Source: an uncultured Prevotella sp.
GTDB lineage: Bacteria > Bacteroidota > Bacteroidia > Bacteroidales > Bacteroidaceae
DNA: 14,406 bases
NCBI GenBank assembly: GCA_945614335.1
Contig: CALZAP010000005.1
Coordinates: 1 to 14,406, forward strand
Direction of reading: 5' to 3'
Part shown: piece by piece, positions 1-7,498 of the stretch
Layout of the letters: every line of letters starts with the position of its first letter
Numbering within the stretch: position 1 is the first letter of the stretch
Made by a program: the position numbers and the translations under genes
Notes under the pieces: generated by a model
Told to the model about the DNA's origin: nothing
Seen by the model: the letters and a program-made list of their open reading frames with translations, nothing else
Databases searched by the model: none

Positions 1-306
1 CTGGCTCTCGACGGCAAACGAGTAATTCTTGACAATCTTGTGTCGTTCGGACTCTCCGTTAAGCACAAGATGGGAGCGGAAACTGCCGACGAGTTCAGCA
101 TTGCGAAAAATGTTGAGTCTGTAGTGCTCCAAGCAATAGGAGTCGGTGAGTTCTCCAAGTCGATGCTGACCAAGGCGGCCAAGCTCCGTGAGAGCAATAG
201 CTACGCGTCGCCAAGGAGCAGCTCTTCGTCTGAGACTGAGGCTCCGGGCACTGGGCCTTCCACTCCGGATCCTGGTCAGGGCTCGGATGAAGACCTCGGT
301 CAGTAG
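1..306 (+). CDS. HU-like (HU-HIG type) DNA-binding protein, C-terminal part, 5' end outside window
   Basis: The reading frame is open from the first base to the TAG at 304-306 and gives 101 residues without a natural start, so the gene begins upstream. The opening residues (LALDGKRVILDNLVSFGLSV) resemble the central beta-arm region of Bacteroidetes HU-like histone-like proteins, where a 'DGK-V-L-x-x-G-S-F' pattern is typical. From about residue 66 the protein becomes a low-complexity tail rich in Ser, Pro, Gly, Asp and Glu (a run of five Ser, then Gly/Pro/Asp). Such acidic or disordered tails occur on HU-like proteins of this phylum. The inferred role is nucleoid structure or DNA bending, and no specific target can be read. 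A GTG at 40 could be taken as a start but would cut into the conserved domain. An intrinsic terminator follows 22 bases after the stop. The family call rests on remembered sequence patterns and is moderate. Confidence 0.6.
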   Translation: MALDGKRVILDNLVSFGLSVKHKMGAETADEFSIAKNVESVVLQAIGVGEFSKSMLTKAAKLRESNSYASPRSSSSSETEAPGTGPSTPDPGQGSDEDLGQ

Positions 307-328
307 TCTTTCCTCTCTCGATTAAATT

Positions 329-375
329 GGGACCGCATTTCACTCTTCATGGGGTGGGTGCGGTTCCTTTTTTTT
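329..375 (+). terminator. Rho-independent terminator of the HU-like gene
   Basis: A 9-bp stem (GGGACCGCA at 329-337 paired with TGCGGTTCC at 359-367, one G-U pair) is followed directly by eight T at 368-375. It lies 22 bases after the stop at 306. It separates the HU-like gene from the queuosine genes. Confidence 0.88.
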
Positions 376-395
376 GTCTCAGATGACGTTCGTTC

Positions 396-411
396 CTTTG
401 TGTCTTTGTGT
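396..411 (+). repeat. Short tandem direct repeat, CTTTGTGT x2
   Basis: Two perfect adjacent copies of the 8-mer CTTTGTGT (396-403 and 404-411) lie in the gap between the terminator and queD. The rest of 307-535 is AT-rich, and I see no convincing TAnnTTTG promoter, riboswitch or small gene in it. The repeat could be chance or part of an intergenic element; no function is assigned. Confidence 0.4.
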
Positions 412-535
412 TCAAAATAATTAGCCAATTTGTTATCACAACGTCCTCCGATATTTAAAAAATGATAAAAAATGGGGCGTTTTGACGGCGGTTTGCGAAA
501 AAATGAGTACTTTAGCAAGGAAAATAGAAAAGGAC

Positions 536-901
536 ATGATTTACTGTATATCGAAAACAATGGAAATATCGGCCTCCCACAGCCTCAAACTCAGCTACGA
601 GAGCAAGTGCTCAAGGCTGCACGGGCATAACTGGGAGGTGACCGTATACTGCGCCGCCACGGAGCTCAACGCCGACGGAATGGTGATTGATTTTAAGCAC
701 GTGAAAGACCTCATACACGGGCGTCTCGACCACGGCAATCTCAACGAACTGCTGCCATTCAACCCTACGGCCGAGAACATTGCGGCGTGGATAGTTAAAG
801 AGCTGAAACCATGCTACAAGGCAGTGGTGAAGGAAAGCTATGGCAATGTGGCCATGGCCACCGACGACTCGTTTCCAATAGACCCTCGCTTTCTGATATG
901 A
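536..901 (+). CDS. queD: 6-carboxy-5,6,7,8-tetrahydropterin synthase (QueD)
   Basis: QueD converts 7,8-dihydroneopterin triphosphate to 6-carboxytetrahydropterin in the queuosine (preQ0) pathway, in the cytoplasm. The 121-residue product matches the usual family length of about 120. The zinc ligands are visible as His15 (SASHSLKL) and His29 and His31 (LHGHNW). Cys25 just before them fits the catalytic cysteine. Asp65-His66 (LDHGNLNEL) and Glu100 (KESYGN) fit the remaining active-site positions. I chose ATG 536 because the protein then begins MIYCISKTMEISASHS, close to family N-termini. The frame also stays open upstream to ATG 503 and TTG 482, but that extra stretch has no family counterpart. 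The stop overlaps the queE start (ATGA, 898-901), implying translational coupling. No queC or queF is present in the window. Confidence 0.93.
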   Translation: MIYCISKTMEISASHSLKLSYESKCSRLHGHNWEVTVYCAATELNADGMVIDFKHVKDLIHGRLDHGNLNELLPFNPTAENIAAWIVKELKPCYKAVVKESYGNVAMATDDSFPIDPRFLI

Positions 902-1512
902 AACAGTATGGCGTAAACGAGATGTTCTACTCCGTCCAGGGCGAGGGGAGAAACACCGGCCGCGCAGCCGTGTTCGTAAGGTTTAGCGGCTGCAACCTGA
1001 AATGCCCTTTTTGCGACACCGACCATCGGAAGCATGCTCTCCTGACAGCCAAGGAGATAGCAGCTGAGGTCGTGGCCTTGGTGAAGCCTTGGCACGACTG
1101 TGGGGTGAAGACGCTTGTGGTGCTCACGGGAGGCGAACCGTCGCTGCAGGTGGACGCCGAGCTCACAGCCGAGCTTCATGCCAGTCTTGACTGCGAGATA
1201 GCCATGGAGACCAACGGCACACGACCTGTGGCGGAGGGCGTGGACTGGATAACTCTTTCGCCGAAAGACCTCTTCGTGGAGGGCGCAATGCCGGTGCTGA
1301 CAAGGGTGGACGAGCTGAAGGTGGTGTATGACGGAGTTCACGTCATACCCGCATACGACAACATAGAGGCACGTTACAGGTATCTGCAGCCTTGTGACAC
1401 CGGCGACGAGGCGCGCAACAAAGCCATCATAACAGGTTGCATAGACTTTGTGAAAAGCCATCCCGCATGGGCGCTGTCGCTACAGACACACAAGTGGCTG
1501 GGAATAAGTTGA
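898..1512 (+). CDS. queE: 7-carboxy-7-deazaguanine synthase, radical SAM (QueE)
   Basis: QueE is a radical S-adenosylmethionine enzyme that rearranges the QueD product 6-carboxytetrahydropterin into 7-carboxy-7-deazaguanine, the third preQ0 step. The 204-residue protein has the cluster motif Cys32-x3-Cys36-x2-Cys39 (SGCNLKCPFCDT), and the Thr after the last Cys matches the Mg-binding residue of the family. A glycine-rich SAM motif (TGGEPSLQ) sits near residues 77-84, and SPKD lies further on. The N-terminal MFYSVQGEG is the family signature. The frame is open upstream to ATG 811, but that start would lie deep inside queD, whereas ATG 898 gives the family N-terminus and a 4-base overlap with queD. 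The stop codon is the first part of a TTGAAAR repeat tract. Confidence 0.95.
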   Translation: MKQYGVNEMFYSVQGEGRNTGRAAVFVRFSGCNLKCPFCDTDHRKHALLTAKEIAAEVVALVKPWHDCGVKTLVVLTGGEPSLQVDAELTAELHASLDCEIAMETNGTRPVAEGVDWITLSPKDLFVEGAMPVLTRVDELKVVYDGVHVIPAYDNIEARYRYLQPCDTGDEARNKAIITGCIDFVKSHPAWALSLQTHKWLGIS

Positions 1513-1551
1513 AAATTGAAAGTTGAAAGGTGAAAATTAAAAAGTTGAAAG
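1509..1551 (+). repeat. Degenerate TTGAAAR heptad repeat tract after queE
   Basis: Units TTGAAAA (1509), TTGAAAG (1516), TTGAAAG (1523), TGAAAATT (1531) and TTGAAAG (1545) follow each other with small spacers. The TGA at 1510-1512 in the first unit is the queE stop codon. From memory, similar TTGAAAATTGAAAA tracts are common in Bacteroidetes intergenic DNA. It forms no hairpin, so I do not call it a terminator. Confidence 0.65.
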
Positions 1552-1603
1552 AGGGGAAAATGTAATATTATTGTATAAAATTAAATAATTATAGGCAAAA
1601 TCC

Positions 1604-1634
1604 TTTGTTGGGTTGGAAAAAAACATTAACTTTG
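1604..1634 (+). promoter_or_regulatory. Bacteroidetes-type promoter for dxs-trkA-trkH
   Basis: A -33 box TTTG (1604-1607), 19 bases, then a -7 box TAACTTTG (1627-1634) match the Bacteroidetes primary sigma consensus TTTG-N19-TAnnTTTG. Transcription would start near 1641, leaving a short leader of about 20-35 bases before dxs. Confidence 0.8.
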
Positions 1635-1674
1635 CACCCTAAATAAGAAAAAAATTGTTTTGGAACAAGTAGAT

Positions 1675-3549
1675 ATGACCCTTTTGGGGAAAATTGAATA
1701 TCCGTCCGACCTTAGGAAATTGGACGAGAACCAGTTGCAGGATGTGTGCGAGCAGTTGCGACGCGACATCGTCGACGAGCTTTCGGTCAACCCGGGCCAC
1801 CTGGCTTCAAGCCTTGGCGTGGTGGAGCTGACCGTGGCCCTCCATTACGTTTTTGATACTCCCAACGACAGAATTGTTTGGGACGTGGGTCACCAGGCCT
1901 ACGGCCACAAGATACTCACCGGACGCCGCGAGCTGTTCTACACCAACCGCAAGCTGCACGGCATCATGCCGTTCCCGTCGCCGAAGGAGAGCGAATACGA
2001 CACGTTCACATGTGGACATGCCAGCAACTCCATATCGGCAGCACTCGGCATGGCAGTGGCAACGAAGGCAAAGGGCGTGCACAGGCATGTGGTGGCTGTG
2101 ATTGGCGACGGAGCCATGAGCGGCGGACTGGCCTTCGAGGGACTCAACAACGTGTCGCAACAGCCCAACGACATGCTCATCATACTCAACGACAACAACA
2201 TGTCGATAGACCGCTCGGTGGGTGGCATGAAGCAATACCTGCTCGGACTGAACACCAACGAGACATACAACGCGCTGAAATTCAAGGTGTCGAGGTGGAT
2301 GCACTCGCGGGGCTTTCTTGAAGACGACCGCCGCAAGGGACTCATCAGGCTGAGCAACGCGCTGAAGTCGGCCATAAGCCACCAGCAGAACATTTTCGAG
2401 GGACTCGACATAAGGTATTTCGGACCCTTCGACGGACACAACGTGAAGGAGCTCGTCAGAATACTCAAACAGCTGAAGGGAATGAGCGGCCCGAAACTGC
2501 TACACCTCCACACGGTGAAGGGAAAGGGCTACGAACCGGCAGAGAAGTCGGCCACCATCTGGCATGCCCCGGGAATGTTTGACGTGGACACTGGCGAACG
2601 CATCGTGAAAGACACCACGGGACAGCCACCGAGGTTTCAGGACGTGTTTGGCGAGACTCTGCTCGAGCTGGCACGCCAGAACCCGCGTATAGTGGGAGTG
2701 ACACCGGCCATGCCCACAGGATGCTCGATGAACATCATGATGGACGAGATGCCCGACCGCACCTTCGACGTGGGCATAGCCGAGGGGCATGCCGTGACCT
2801 TCTCGGGAGGCATGGCCAAGGAGGGCATGATACCCTTCTGCAACATCTACTCAGCCTTCGCCCAGCGCTCTTACGACAACGTGATACACGACGTGGCCAT
2901 ACTCAACCTGCCAGTGGTGCTGTGTCTCGACCGTGCCGGACTCGTGGGCGAAGACGGACCCACCCACCACGGTGCCTTCGACATTGCCTCGCTAAGGGCA
3001 GTGCCCAACCTTACCATCTGTTCGCCGTACGACGAGCACGAGCTGCGCCGCATGATGTATACGGCACAGAAGAGCGGCAAGGGACCGTTTGTCATCAGAT
3101 ACCCAAGGGGCAACGGATACCTGCCCGAATGGCGATGCAAGCTGGAGGAAATGGCCGTGGGAACAGGACGCAGGCTGAAGGACGGCAACGACATGGCCGT
3201 GCTAACCCTCGGACCAATAGGACACAACGCAGAGGAGGCCATTGCCGAGGCGGAGAAGGAACAGCCCGGACTCACCATAGCCCACTACGACATGCGGTTT
3301 GTGAAACCACTCGACGAGAAGCTGCTGAAGGAAGTGGCAGAACGATACGATAAAGTGGTGACCGTGGAGGACGGGGCGAGAAACGGAGGATTCGGATCCG
3401 CCGTGCTCGAATGGCTCAGCGACCACGGATACAGCACTAAGGTGACCAGACTCGGACTGCCCGACACGTTTGTGGAACACGGAAAGGTGGACGAGCTGCA
3501 GCATATTGTGGGCATAGACAAGGAAGGAATTAAAAAAGCACTGAAATGA
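1675..3549 (+). CDS. dxs: 1-deoxy-D-xylulose-5-phosphate synthase
   Basis: DXS condenses pyruvate with glyceraldehyde 3-phosphate, using thiamine diphosphate, to make 1-deoxyxylulose 5-phosphate. This is the entry step of the methylerythritol phosphate isoprenoid route and also feeds thiamine and pyridoxal synthesis in many bacteria. From ATG 1675 the protein has 624 residues, normal for the family. The thiamine/Mg motif is GDGAMSGG (Asp145) with Asn174 in LNDNN. The early motif [12 protein letters not shown] is typical. The catalytic Glu is Glu370 in [13 protein letters not shown]; Bacteroidetes usually have Gly here where E. coli has Gln. [18 protein letters not shown] in the second domain is diagnostic of DXS. 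An in-frame TTG at 1660 would add five residues and is a possible alternative start. The predicted transcription start (~1641) fits either. The stop overlaps the trkA start by 4 bases. Confidence 0.95.
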   Translation: MTLLGKIEYPSDLRKLDENQLQDVCEQLRRDIVDELSVNPGHLASSLGVVELTVALHYVFDTPNDRIVWDVGHQAYGHKILTGRRELFYTNRKLHGIMPFPSPKESEYDTFTCGHASNSISAALGMAVATKAKGVHRHVVAVIGDGAMSGGLAFEGLNNVSQQPNDMLIILNDNNMSIDRSVGGMKQYLLGLNTNETYNALKFKVSRWMHSRGFLEDDRRKGLIRLSNALKSAISHQQNIFEGLDIRYFGPFDGHNVKELVRILKQLKGMSGPKLLHLHTVKGKGYEPAEKSATIWHAPGMFDVDTGERIVKDTTGQPPRFQDVFGETLLELARQNPRIVGVTPAMPTGCSMNIMMDEMPDRTFDVGIAEGHAVTFSGGMAKEGMIPFCNIYSAFAQRSYDNVIHDVAILNLPVVLCLDRAGLVGEDGPTHHGAFDIASLRAVPNLTICSPYDEHELRRMMYTAQKSGKGPFVIRYPRGNGYLPEWRCKLEEMAVGTGRRLKDGNDMAVLTLGPIGHNAEEAIAEAEKEQPGLTIAHYDMRFVKPLDEKLLKEVAERYDKVVTVEDGARNGGFGSAVLEWLSDHGYSTKVTRLGLPDTFVEHGKVDELQHIVGIDKEGIKKALK

Positions 3550-4904
3550 AGATAATCATAGCAGGAGCGGGAGCCGTGGGCACCCATCTCGCAAAACTGC
3601 TTTCAAGGGAACATCAGGAGTGTACGCTCATGGACCCCGACCCAAGCCGCCTCGAAGGTCTCGACAGCGACTACGACATCATGACCATGGTGGGCTCGCC
3701 AACAAGCATTAAGGCTCTGCAGGCGGCCGACACCAAGAGTGCCGACCTCTTCGTGGCTGTGACACCCGACGAGAGCCGCAACATGAACGCCTGCATACTA
3801 GCGCACGCCATCGGAGCGAAGAAAACCGTGGCACGCATCGACAACTATGAATACCTCGACACCAAGCTCAAGCCTTTCTTCAGGGAAATAGGCATCGACT
3901 CGCTCATTTATCCCGAAGTGCTTGCCGCTCAGGACATCATCAACGGACTGAAGATGAGCTGGGTGAGACAGCGGTGGGACGTGCACGGAGGGGCTCTCGT
4001 GATGCTCGGAGTGAAACTGCGCGAGACATGCGAGATACTCAACCAGCCGCTCAGGGAACTCTGCGGACCCGAAGACCCTTACCACATAGTGGCTATAAAG
4101 CGTGGGGGCGACACCATCATACCAGGCGGTAACGACGAACTCAGAAACATGGACTTCGCCTACTTCATGACCACAAAGGAATATATACCTTATATAAGAA
4201 AGGTGTCGGGAAAGGAACACTACGCCGACGTGAAAAACGTAATCATCATGGGAGGAAGCAAGACAACGGTGAGAACAGCACTCACCGTGCCCGACTACAT
4301 GAACGTGAAGGTGATAGAACGCGACACGGCAAGGTGTGAACAGCTTAACGAACTGCTCAGCGACACCGACACCATGGTGATACACGGCGACGGACGAGAC
4401 ATAGGCATGCTCATGGAAGAGGGAATACGCAACACACAGGCCTTTGTGGCACTGACGGAAAACGCAGAGACCAACATCCTGGCCTGTCTCACGGCAAAGA
4501 AACTCGGAGTGAGAAAGACCGTGGCCATGGTGGAAAACCTCGACTATGTGGACATGGCAGAGGGACTCGACATCGGCACCATCATCAACAAGAAGACAAT
4601 AGCCGCAAGCCATATCTTCCAGCTCATGCTCGACGCCGACGTGAGCAACATGAGGTCGCTCATGGTGGCCGACTCTGACGTGGCGGAATTCACGGCCGCT
4701 CAAGGCTCGCCAGTGACGAAGAAGCCTGTGAAAGACCTCGGACTGCCCGCTGGCGTGACCATAGGCGGACTGGTGCGCCACAACGTGGGAATGCTCGTCA
4801 ACGGTAACTCGCAGATAGAGTCTGGCGACTCGGTGATGGTGTTCTGCCACGAACACAACCTGAAGAAAGTGGAAAAGTTCTTTAAGCCAAAGACGCTATG
4901 GTAA
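3546..4904 (+). CDS. trkA: Trk potassium uptake system, peripheral NAD-binding subunit TrkA
   Basis: TrkA is the cytoplasmic gating ring of Trk potassium channels and responds to nucleotides. The 452-residue protein has the double-domain layout: an N-terminal RCK domain with the Rossmann motif GAGAVG (Gly7-Gly12) and acidic Asp30 ending the second strand (LMDPD), a TrkA_C-like part, then a second RCK domain from about residue 230 and a second TrkA_C domain at the end. In the second Rossmann fold the glycine motif is replaced by GGSKTT (Gly236 onward), so only the first half keeps the full GxGxxG. The start overlaps the dxs stop (ATGA), and the gene overlaps its membrane partner trkH by 7 bases, which strongly supports the pairing. 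It has no signal peptide and is presumed cytoplasmic. Confidence 0.95.
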   Translation: MKIIIAGAGAVGTHLAKLLSREHQECTLMDPDPSRLEGLDSDYDIMTMVGSPTSIKALQAADTKSADLFVAVTPDESRNMNACILAHAIGAKKTVARIDNYEYLDTKLKPFFREIGIDSLIYPEVLAAQDIINGLKMSWVRQRWDVHGGALVMLGVKLRETCEILNQPLRELCGPEDPYHIVAIKRGGDTIIPGGNDELRNMDFAYFMTTKEYIPYIRKVSGKEHYADVKNVIIMGGSKTTVRTALTVPDYMNVKVIERDTARCEQLNELLSDTDTMVIHGDGRDIGMLMEEGIRNTQAFVALTENAETNILACLTAKKLGVRKTVAMVENLDYVDMAEGLDIGTIINKKTIAASHIFQLMLDADVSNMRSLMVADSDVAEFTAAQGSPVTKKPVKDLGLPAGVTIGGLVRHNVGMLVNGNSQIESGDSVMVFCHEHNLKKVEKFFKPKTLW

Positions 4905-6355
4905 ACTACGGCATACTCTCGAAGATTCTCGGACAGCTGCTGTATATCGAGTCGCTCATGATGATAGCCTGTCTCGGCACGTCGCTCTTTTATGGAGAAG
5001 ACGACATGCTGGCATTTCTCATTTCGGCACTCTTCACCATAGCGGGAGGATTGGTGTTCAGATACTTCGGACGCGATGCCGACAACCGCCTGAGCCGCCG
5101 CGACGCATATCTTGTGGTGACAGCCACGTGGCTGGTATTCAGCGTGTTCGGCATGTTTCCATACCTCATAGGAGGCTATATACCCAACCTTGCCGACGCC
5201 TACTTCGAGACCATGTCGGGATTCACCACCACCGGTGCGTCGATACTTGACGACGTGGAGCACATGCCCCACGGCATACTCTTCTGGCGGTCGATGACAC
5301 AGTGGATAGGCGGTCTTGGAATTGTGTTCTTCACCATAGCCATACTCCCCTCGATAGTGGGGGGAAGCATGAAGGTGTTTGCTGCCGAGGCCACGGGGCC
5401 TATAAAGTCGAAGCTCCACCCGAGGCTCAGCACCAGCGCCAAGTGGATATGGAGCATCTACACCGTGCTGACGATAGCCTGCTTCGCGTCGTTCAAGGTG
5501 GCGGGAATGGGATGGTACGACAGCGTGAACTACGCCATGACAACCACAGCCACTGGAGGCTTTGCACCCCACAACGACTCGCTGCTGCACTTCCACTCGC
5601 CGCTGATAGAATACATAGGCATACTGTTCCAGTTCCTTTCCGGCATCAACTTCGTGCTGCTCTACACGGCCACGTTCAAGCTCAAGCCCAAGGCGCTGCT
5701 TACAAACTCTGAGTTCAAGCTCTTTGTCAGCATCATCGTAATATCCACTACATGGATAATGTATCTTCTTATCACAAGCAACGGCTACAACCTTGAACCC
5801 GCCTTCAGAAGCGCCCTGTTCCAGGTGGTGTCGTTCATCACCACCACCGGACTGTTCAACGACGACGCCGGGCAGTGGCATCACCTCACATGGGTGATAC
5901 TCGGACTCTGCATGTTTGCCGGCTCATGTGCGGGCAGCACCAGCGGAGGCTTCAAGTGCATAAGGATGGTGATGGTGCTGAAGGTGATGCGCAACGAGTT
6001 CAAGCGCATACTCCACCCAAACGCCGTGCTGCCGATAAAGGTGAACGGACAGCATGTGCCGCAAGACAAGATACTCTCGCTGATGTCGTTTTTCGCCATC
6101 AGCGGACTTATGTGCATTATCGTGGCCACGCTGATGATAGCGATAGGCATCGACCATACGAATGCGATAACAATATCGTTGAGCTGCGTGAGCAACGTGG
6201 GTCCCACGCTCGGCACCGACATCGGACCCGTCATGTCGTGGTCGTCGCTGCCCGAGGGCATCAAGTGGATATGCTCCCTGCTGATGCTCATGGGACGTCT
6301 CGAAATCATGACCGTGCTCGTGATATTCACACCTGCATTCTGGAAAGACAACTAA
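4898..6355 (+). CDS. trkH: Trk/Ktr potassium uptake membrane subunit TrkH
   Basis: TrkH is the inner-membrane channel subunit for potassium uptake and binds the TrkA ring. The 485-residue protein is hydrophobic throughout, with the four-fold membrane-pore-membrane pattern of the superfamily. The four selectivity-filter loops can be read in order: FTTTGAS (Gly113), TTATGGFA (Gly220), FITTTGLF (Gly318) and SNVGPT (Gly435). The length is normal for TrkH (about 480). The start ATG 4898 lies within the last codons of trkA (7-base overlap), so translation is probably coupled. No terminator follows, and manA begins 81 bases on. The charged cytoplasmic loop around residues 350-390 (KVMRNEFKRILHPNAVLP) is typical of the family. 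Confidence 0.95.
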   Translation: MVNYGILSKILGQLLYIESLMMIACLGTSLFYGEDDMLAFLISALFTIAGGLVFRYFGRDADNRLSRRDAYLVVTATWLVFSVFGMFPYLIGGYIPNLADAYFETMSGFTTTGASILDDVEHMPHGILFWRSMTQWIGGLGIVFFTIAILPSIVGGSMKVFAAEATGPIKSKLHPRLSTSAKWIWSIYTVLTIACFASFKVAGMGWYDSVNYAMTTTATGGFAPHNDSLLHFHSPLIEYIGILFQFLSGINFVLLYTATFKLKPKALLTNSEFKLFVSIIVISTTWIMYLLITSNGYNLEPAFRSALFQVVSFITTTGLFNDDAGQWHHLTWVILGLCMFAGSCAGSTSGGFKCIRMVMVLKVMRNEFKRILHPNAVLPIKVNGQHVPQDKILSLMSFFAISGLMCIIVATLMIAIGIDHTNAITISLSCVSNVGPTLGTDIGPVMSWSSLPEGIKWICSLLMLMGRLEIMTVLVIFTPAFWKDN

Positions 6356-6436
6356 AAGGAAAAACCGAACATACGACTACAAAACTTTAAACCCGAAAAT
6401 AGATTAATTGGTTTAACATTAAAAAAACGTGAAGAA

Positions 6437-7399
6437 ATGGAAATTTTGAAGTTTAAGCCTTTGCTGAAATCTACTATTTGGGGTGGAAGCAAGATTATCC
6501 CGTTCAAGAACCTTGGCTCCGAACAGGAAAACGTGGGAGAGAGCTGGGAAGTGTCGGGAGTGAAAAACAACGAGTCGGTGGTGGCTCAGGGTAAGTACGA
6601 GGGACGCAACCTCAACCAACTCGTGGAGGAACTGAAGGAAAAACTCGTGGGAAAGGAAAACTACGAACGCTTCGGCAACACCTTCCCGCTGCTCGTGAAG
6701 TTTATCGACGCGCAGCAGGACCTCTCGATACAGGTGCATCCAGACGACGAAACAGCACACCGACAGGGAAAACCCATGGGAAAGACCGAGATGTGGTATG
6801 CACTCGACTCCGACACCGACGCCACACTGCGAGTGGGACTGAAAAAGGCCATCACGCCAGAGGCCTACAAGACCATGGTGGAAGACGGGACTATTGTGGA
6901 CGCCCTGGCACAGTATAACCTCAAGGCCGACGACTGCTTCTTCATCCCAGCCGGAAGAATACACGCCATCTGCAAGGGCTCGTTTGTGGCTGAGATACAG
7001 CAGACAAGCGACGTGACCTACCGCATCTACGACTACAAACGACGCGACAAGGACGGCAACTACCGACAGCTGCACACCGAAGAGGCAGCCGAAGCCATCG
7101 ACTACACCGTGCTCGACGACTACCGCACGCATTACGAGCCAACGAAAAACCAGCCGGTGCAGCTCGTGTCGTGTCCGTTCTTCTCCACAGCCGTCTACGA
7201 CCTCGACGAGCCAATGGCCCTCGACTACTCCGACCTCGACAGTTTCGTGATACTCATCGCGCTGAAGGGAGAGGCAAAACTGGTGACCGCCGACGGCGAC
7301 GAAGTGGCCTTCCGACAAGGCGAGACAGTGATGCTGCCCGCCACTGCCGACGTGGTGAAAGTGGAGGGAAAGATAAAGTTCCTCGAGACATACGTGTGA
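6437..7399 (+). CDS. manA: Mannose-6-phosphate isomerase, class I
   Basis: The zinc enzyme interconverts mannose 6-phosphate and fructose 6-phosphate. It links mannose use with GDP-mannose and surface polysaccharide synthesis. The 320-residue protein is the short bacterial class I form with a cupin fold. Metal ligands fit Gln99 and His101 (IQVHPDD), Glu118 (KTEMWYAL) and His176 (PAGRIHAIC). Arg196 in TYRIYDYKRRD fits the catalytic arginine. A second cupin-like half ends the protein (EVAFRQGETVMLP). ATG 6437 is the first sensible start and gives a typical N-terminus (LKFKPLLKSTIWGG). The 81-base gap after trkH is AT-rich and contains no TAnnTTTG box, so the gene may be read through from the dxs promoter or use a weak promoter. 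There is no obvious functional link to potassium uptake. Confidence 0.93.
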   Translation: MEILKFKPLLKSTIWGGSKIIPFKNLGSEQENVGESWEVSGVKNNESVVAQGKYEGRNLNQLVEELKEKLVGKENYERFGNTFPLLVKFIDAQQDLSIQVHPDDETAHRQGKPMGKTEMWYALDSDTDATLRVGLKKAITPEAYKTMVEDGTIVDALAQYNLKADDCFFIPAGRIHAICKGSFVAEIQQTSDVTYRIYDYKRRDKDGNYRQLHTEEAAEAIDYTVLDDYRTHYEPTKNQPVQLVSCPFFSTAVYDLDEPMALDYSDLDSFVILIALKGEAKLVTADGDEVAFRQGETVMLPATADVVKVEGKIKFLETYV

Positions 7400-7404
7400 T
7401 TTAA

Positions 7405-7428
7405 CAAAATTTTCAACGGAAAGTTTTG
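7405..7428. promoter_or_regulatory. Imperfect inverted repeat over the -33 box of the glycine-cleavage operon
   Basis: CAAAATTTTC (7405-7414) and GAAAGTTTTG (7419-7428) pair over 10 bp with one G-T mismatch around a 4-base centre. The right arm ends in the TTTG -33 box of the lplA promoter, so it could be a repressor or activator site. Alternatively, it may be a weak terminator-like hairpin for manA, but it is AT-rich and no T run follows. No regulator can be named. Confidence 0.45.
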
Positions 7429-7455
7429 AAGTTACATATTTTCTTCATATTTTTG
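7425..7455 (+). promoter_or_regulatory. Bacteroidetes-type promoter for the lplA-gcv-lpd operon
   Basis: TTTG (7425-7428), 19 bases, then TATTTTTG (7448-7455) match TTTG-N19-TAnnTTTG. Transcription would begin near 7462, about 37 bases before the lplA ATG. That leader is too short for a glycine riboswitch. Confidence 0.78.
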
Positions 7456-7498
7456 CAAAAAAATTAGAGACATCTAACAACATAACGCAAAAATAAGT

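Noticed and set aside
307..535. preQ1 riboswitch upstream of queD
   Set aside because: Runs of A are present, but I could not find the small pseudoknot pattern of preQ1-I or the larger preQ1-II elements.
300..560. 86-codon - strand frame in the AT-rich gap before queD
   Set aside because: It runs through the terminator hairpin and into queD, with a low-complexity translation and no recognisable domain.
811..897. Extended queE start at ATG 811
   Set aside because: It would lie deep inside queD in another frame and adds 29 residues with no family counterpart. ATG 898 gives the conserved N-terminus and a 4-base overlap.
3798..5884. Long open frames on the - strand opposite trkA and trkH (352 and 394 codons), and similarly 8464-9591 opposite gcvT
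   Set aside because: They mirror real + strand genes with clear motifs. Their translations are skewed to His, Val and Glu, as expected from reverse-complementing a GC-ending codon bias. They show no family motifs.
7400..7498. Glycine riboswitch upstream of the gcv operon
   Set aside because: The intergenic region is 99 bases and the predicted leader only about 37. No tandem conserved glycine aptamer cores are seen.
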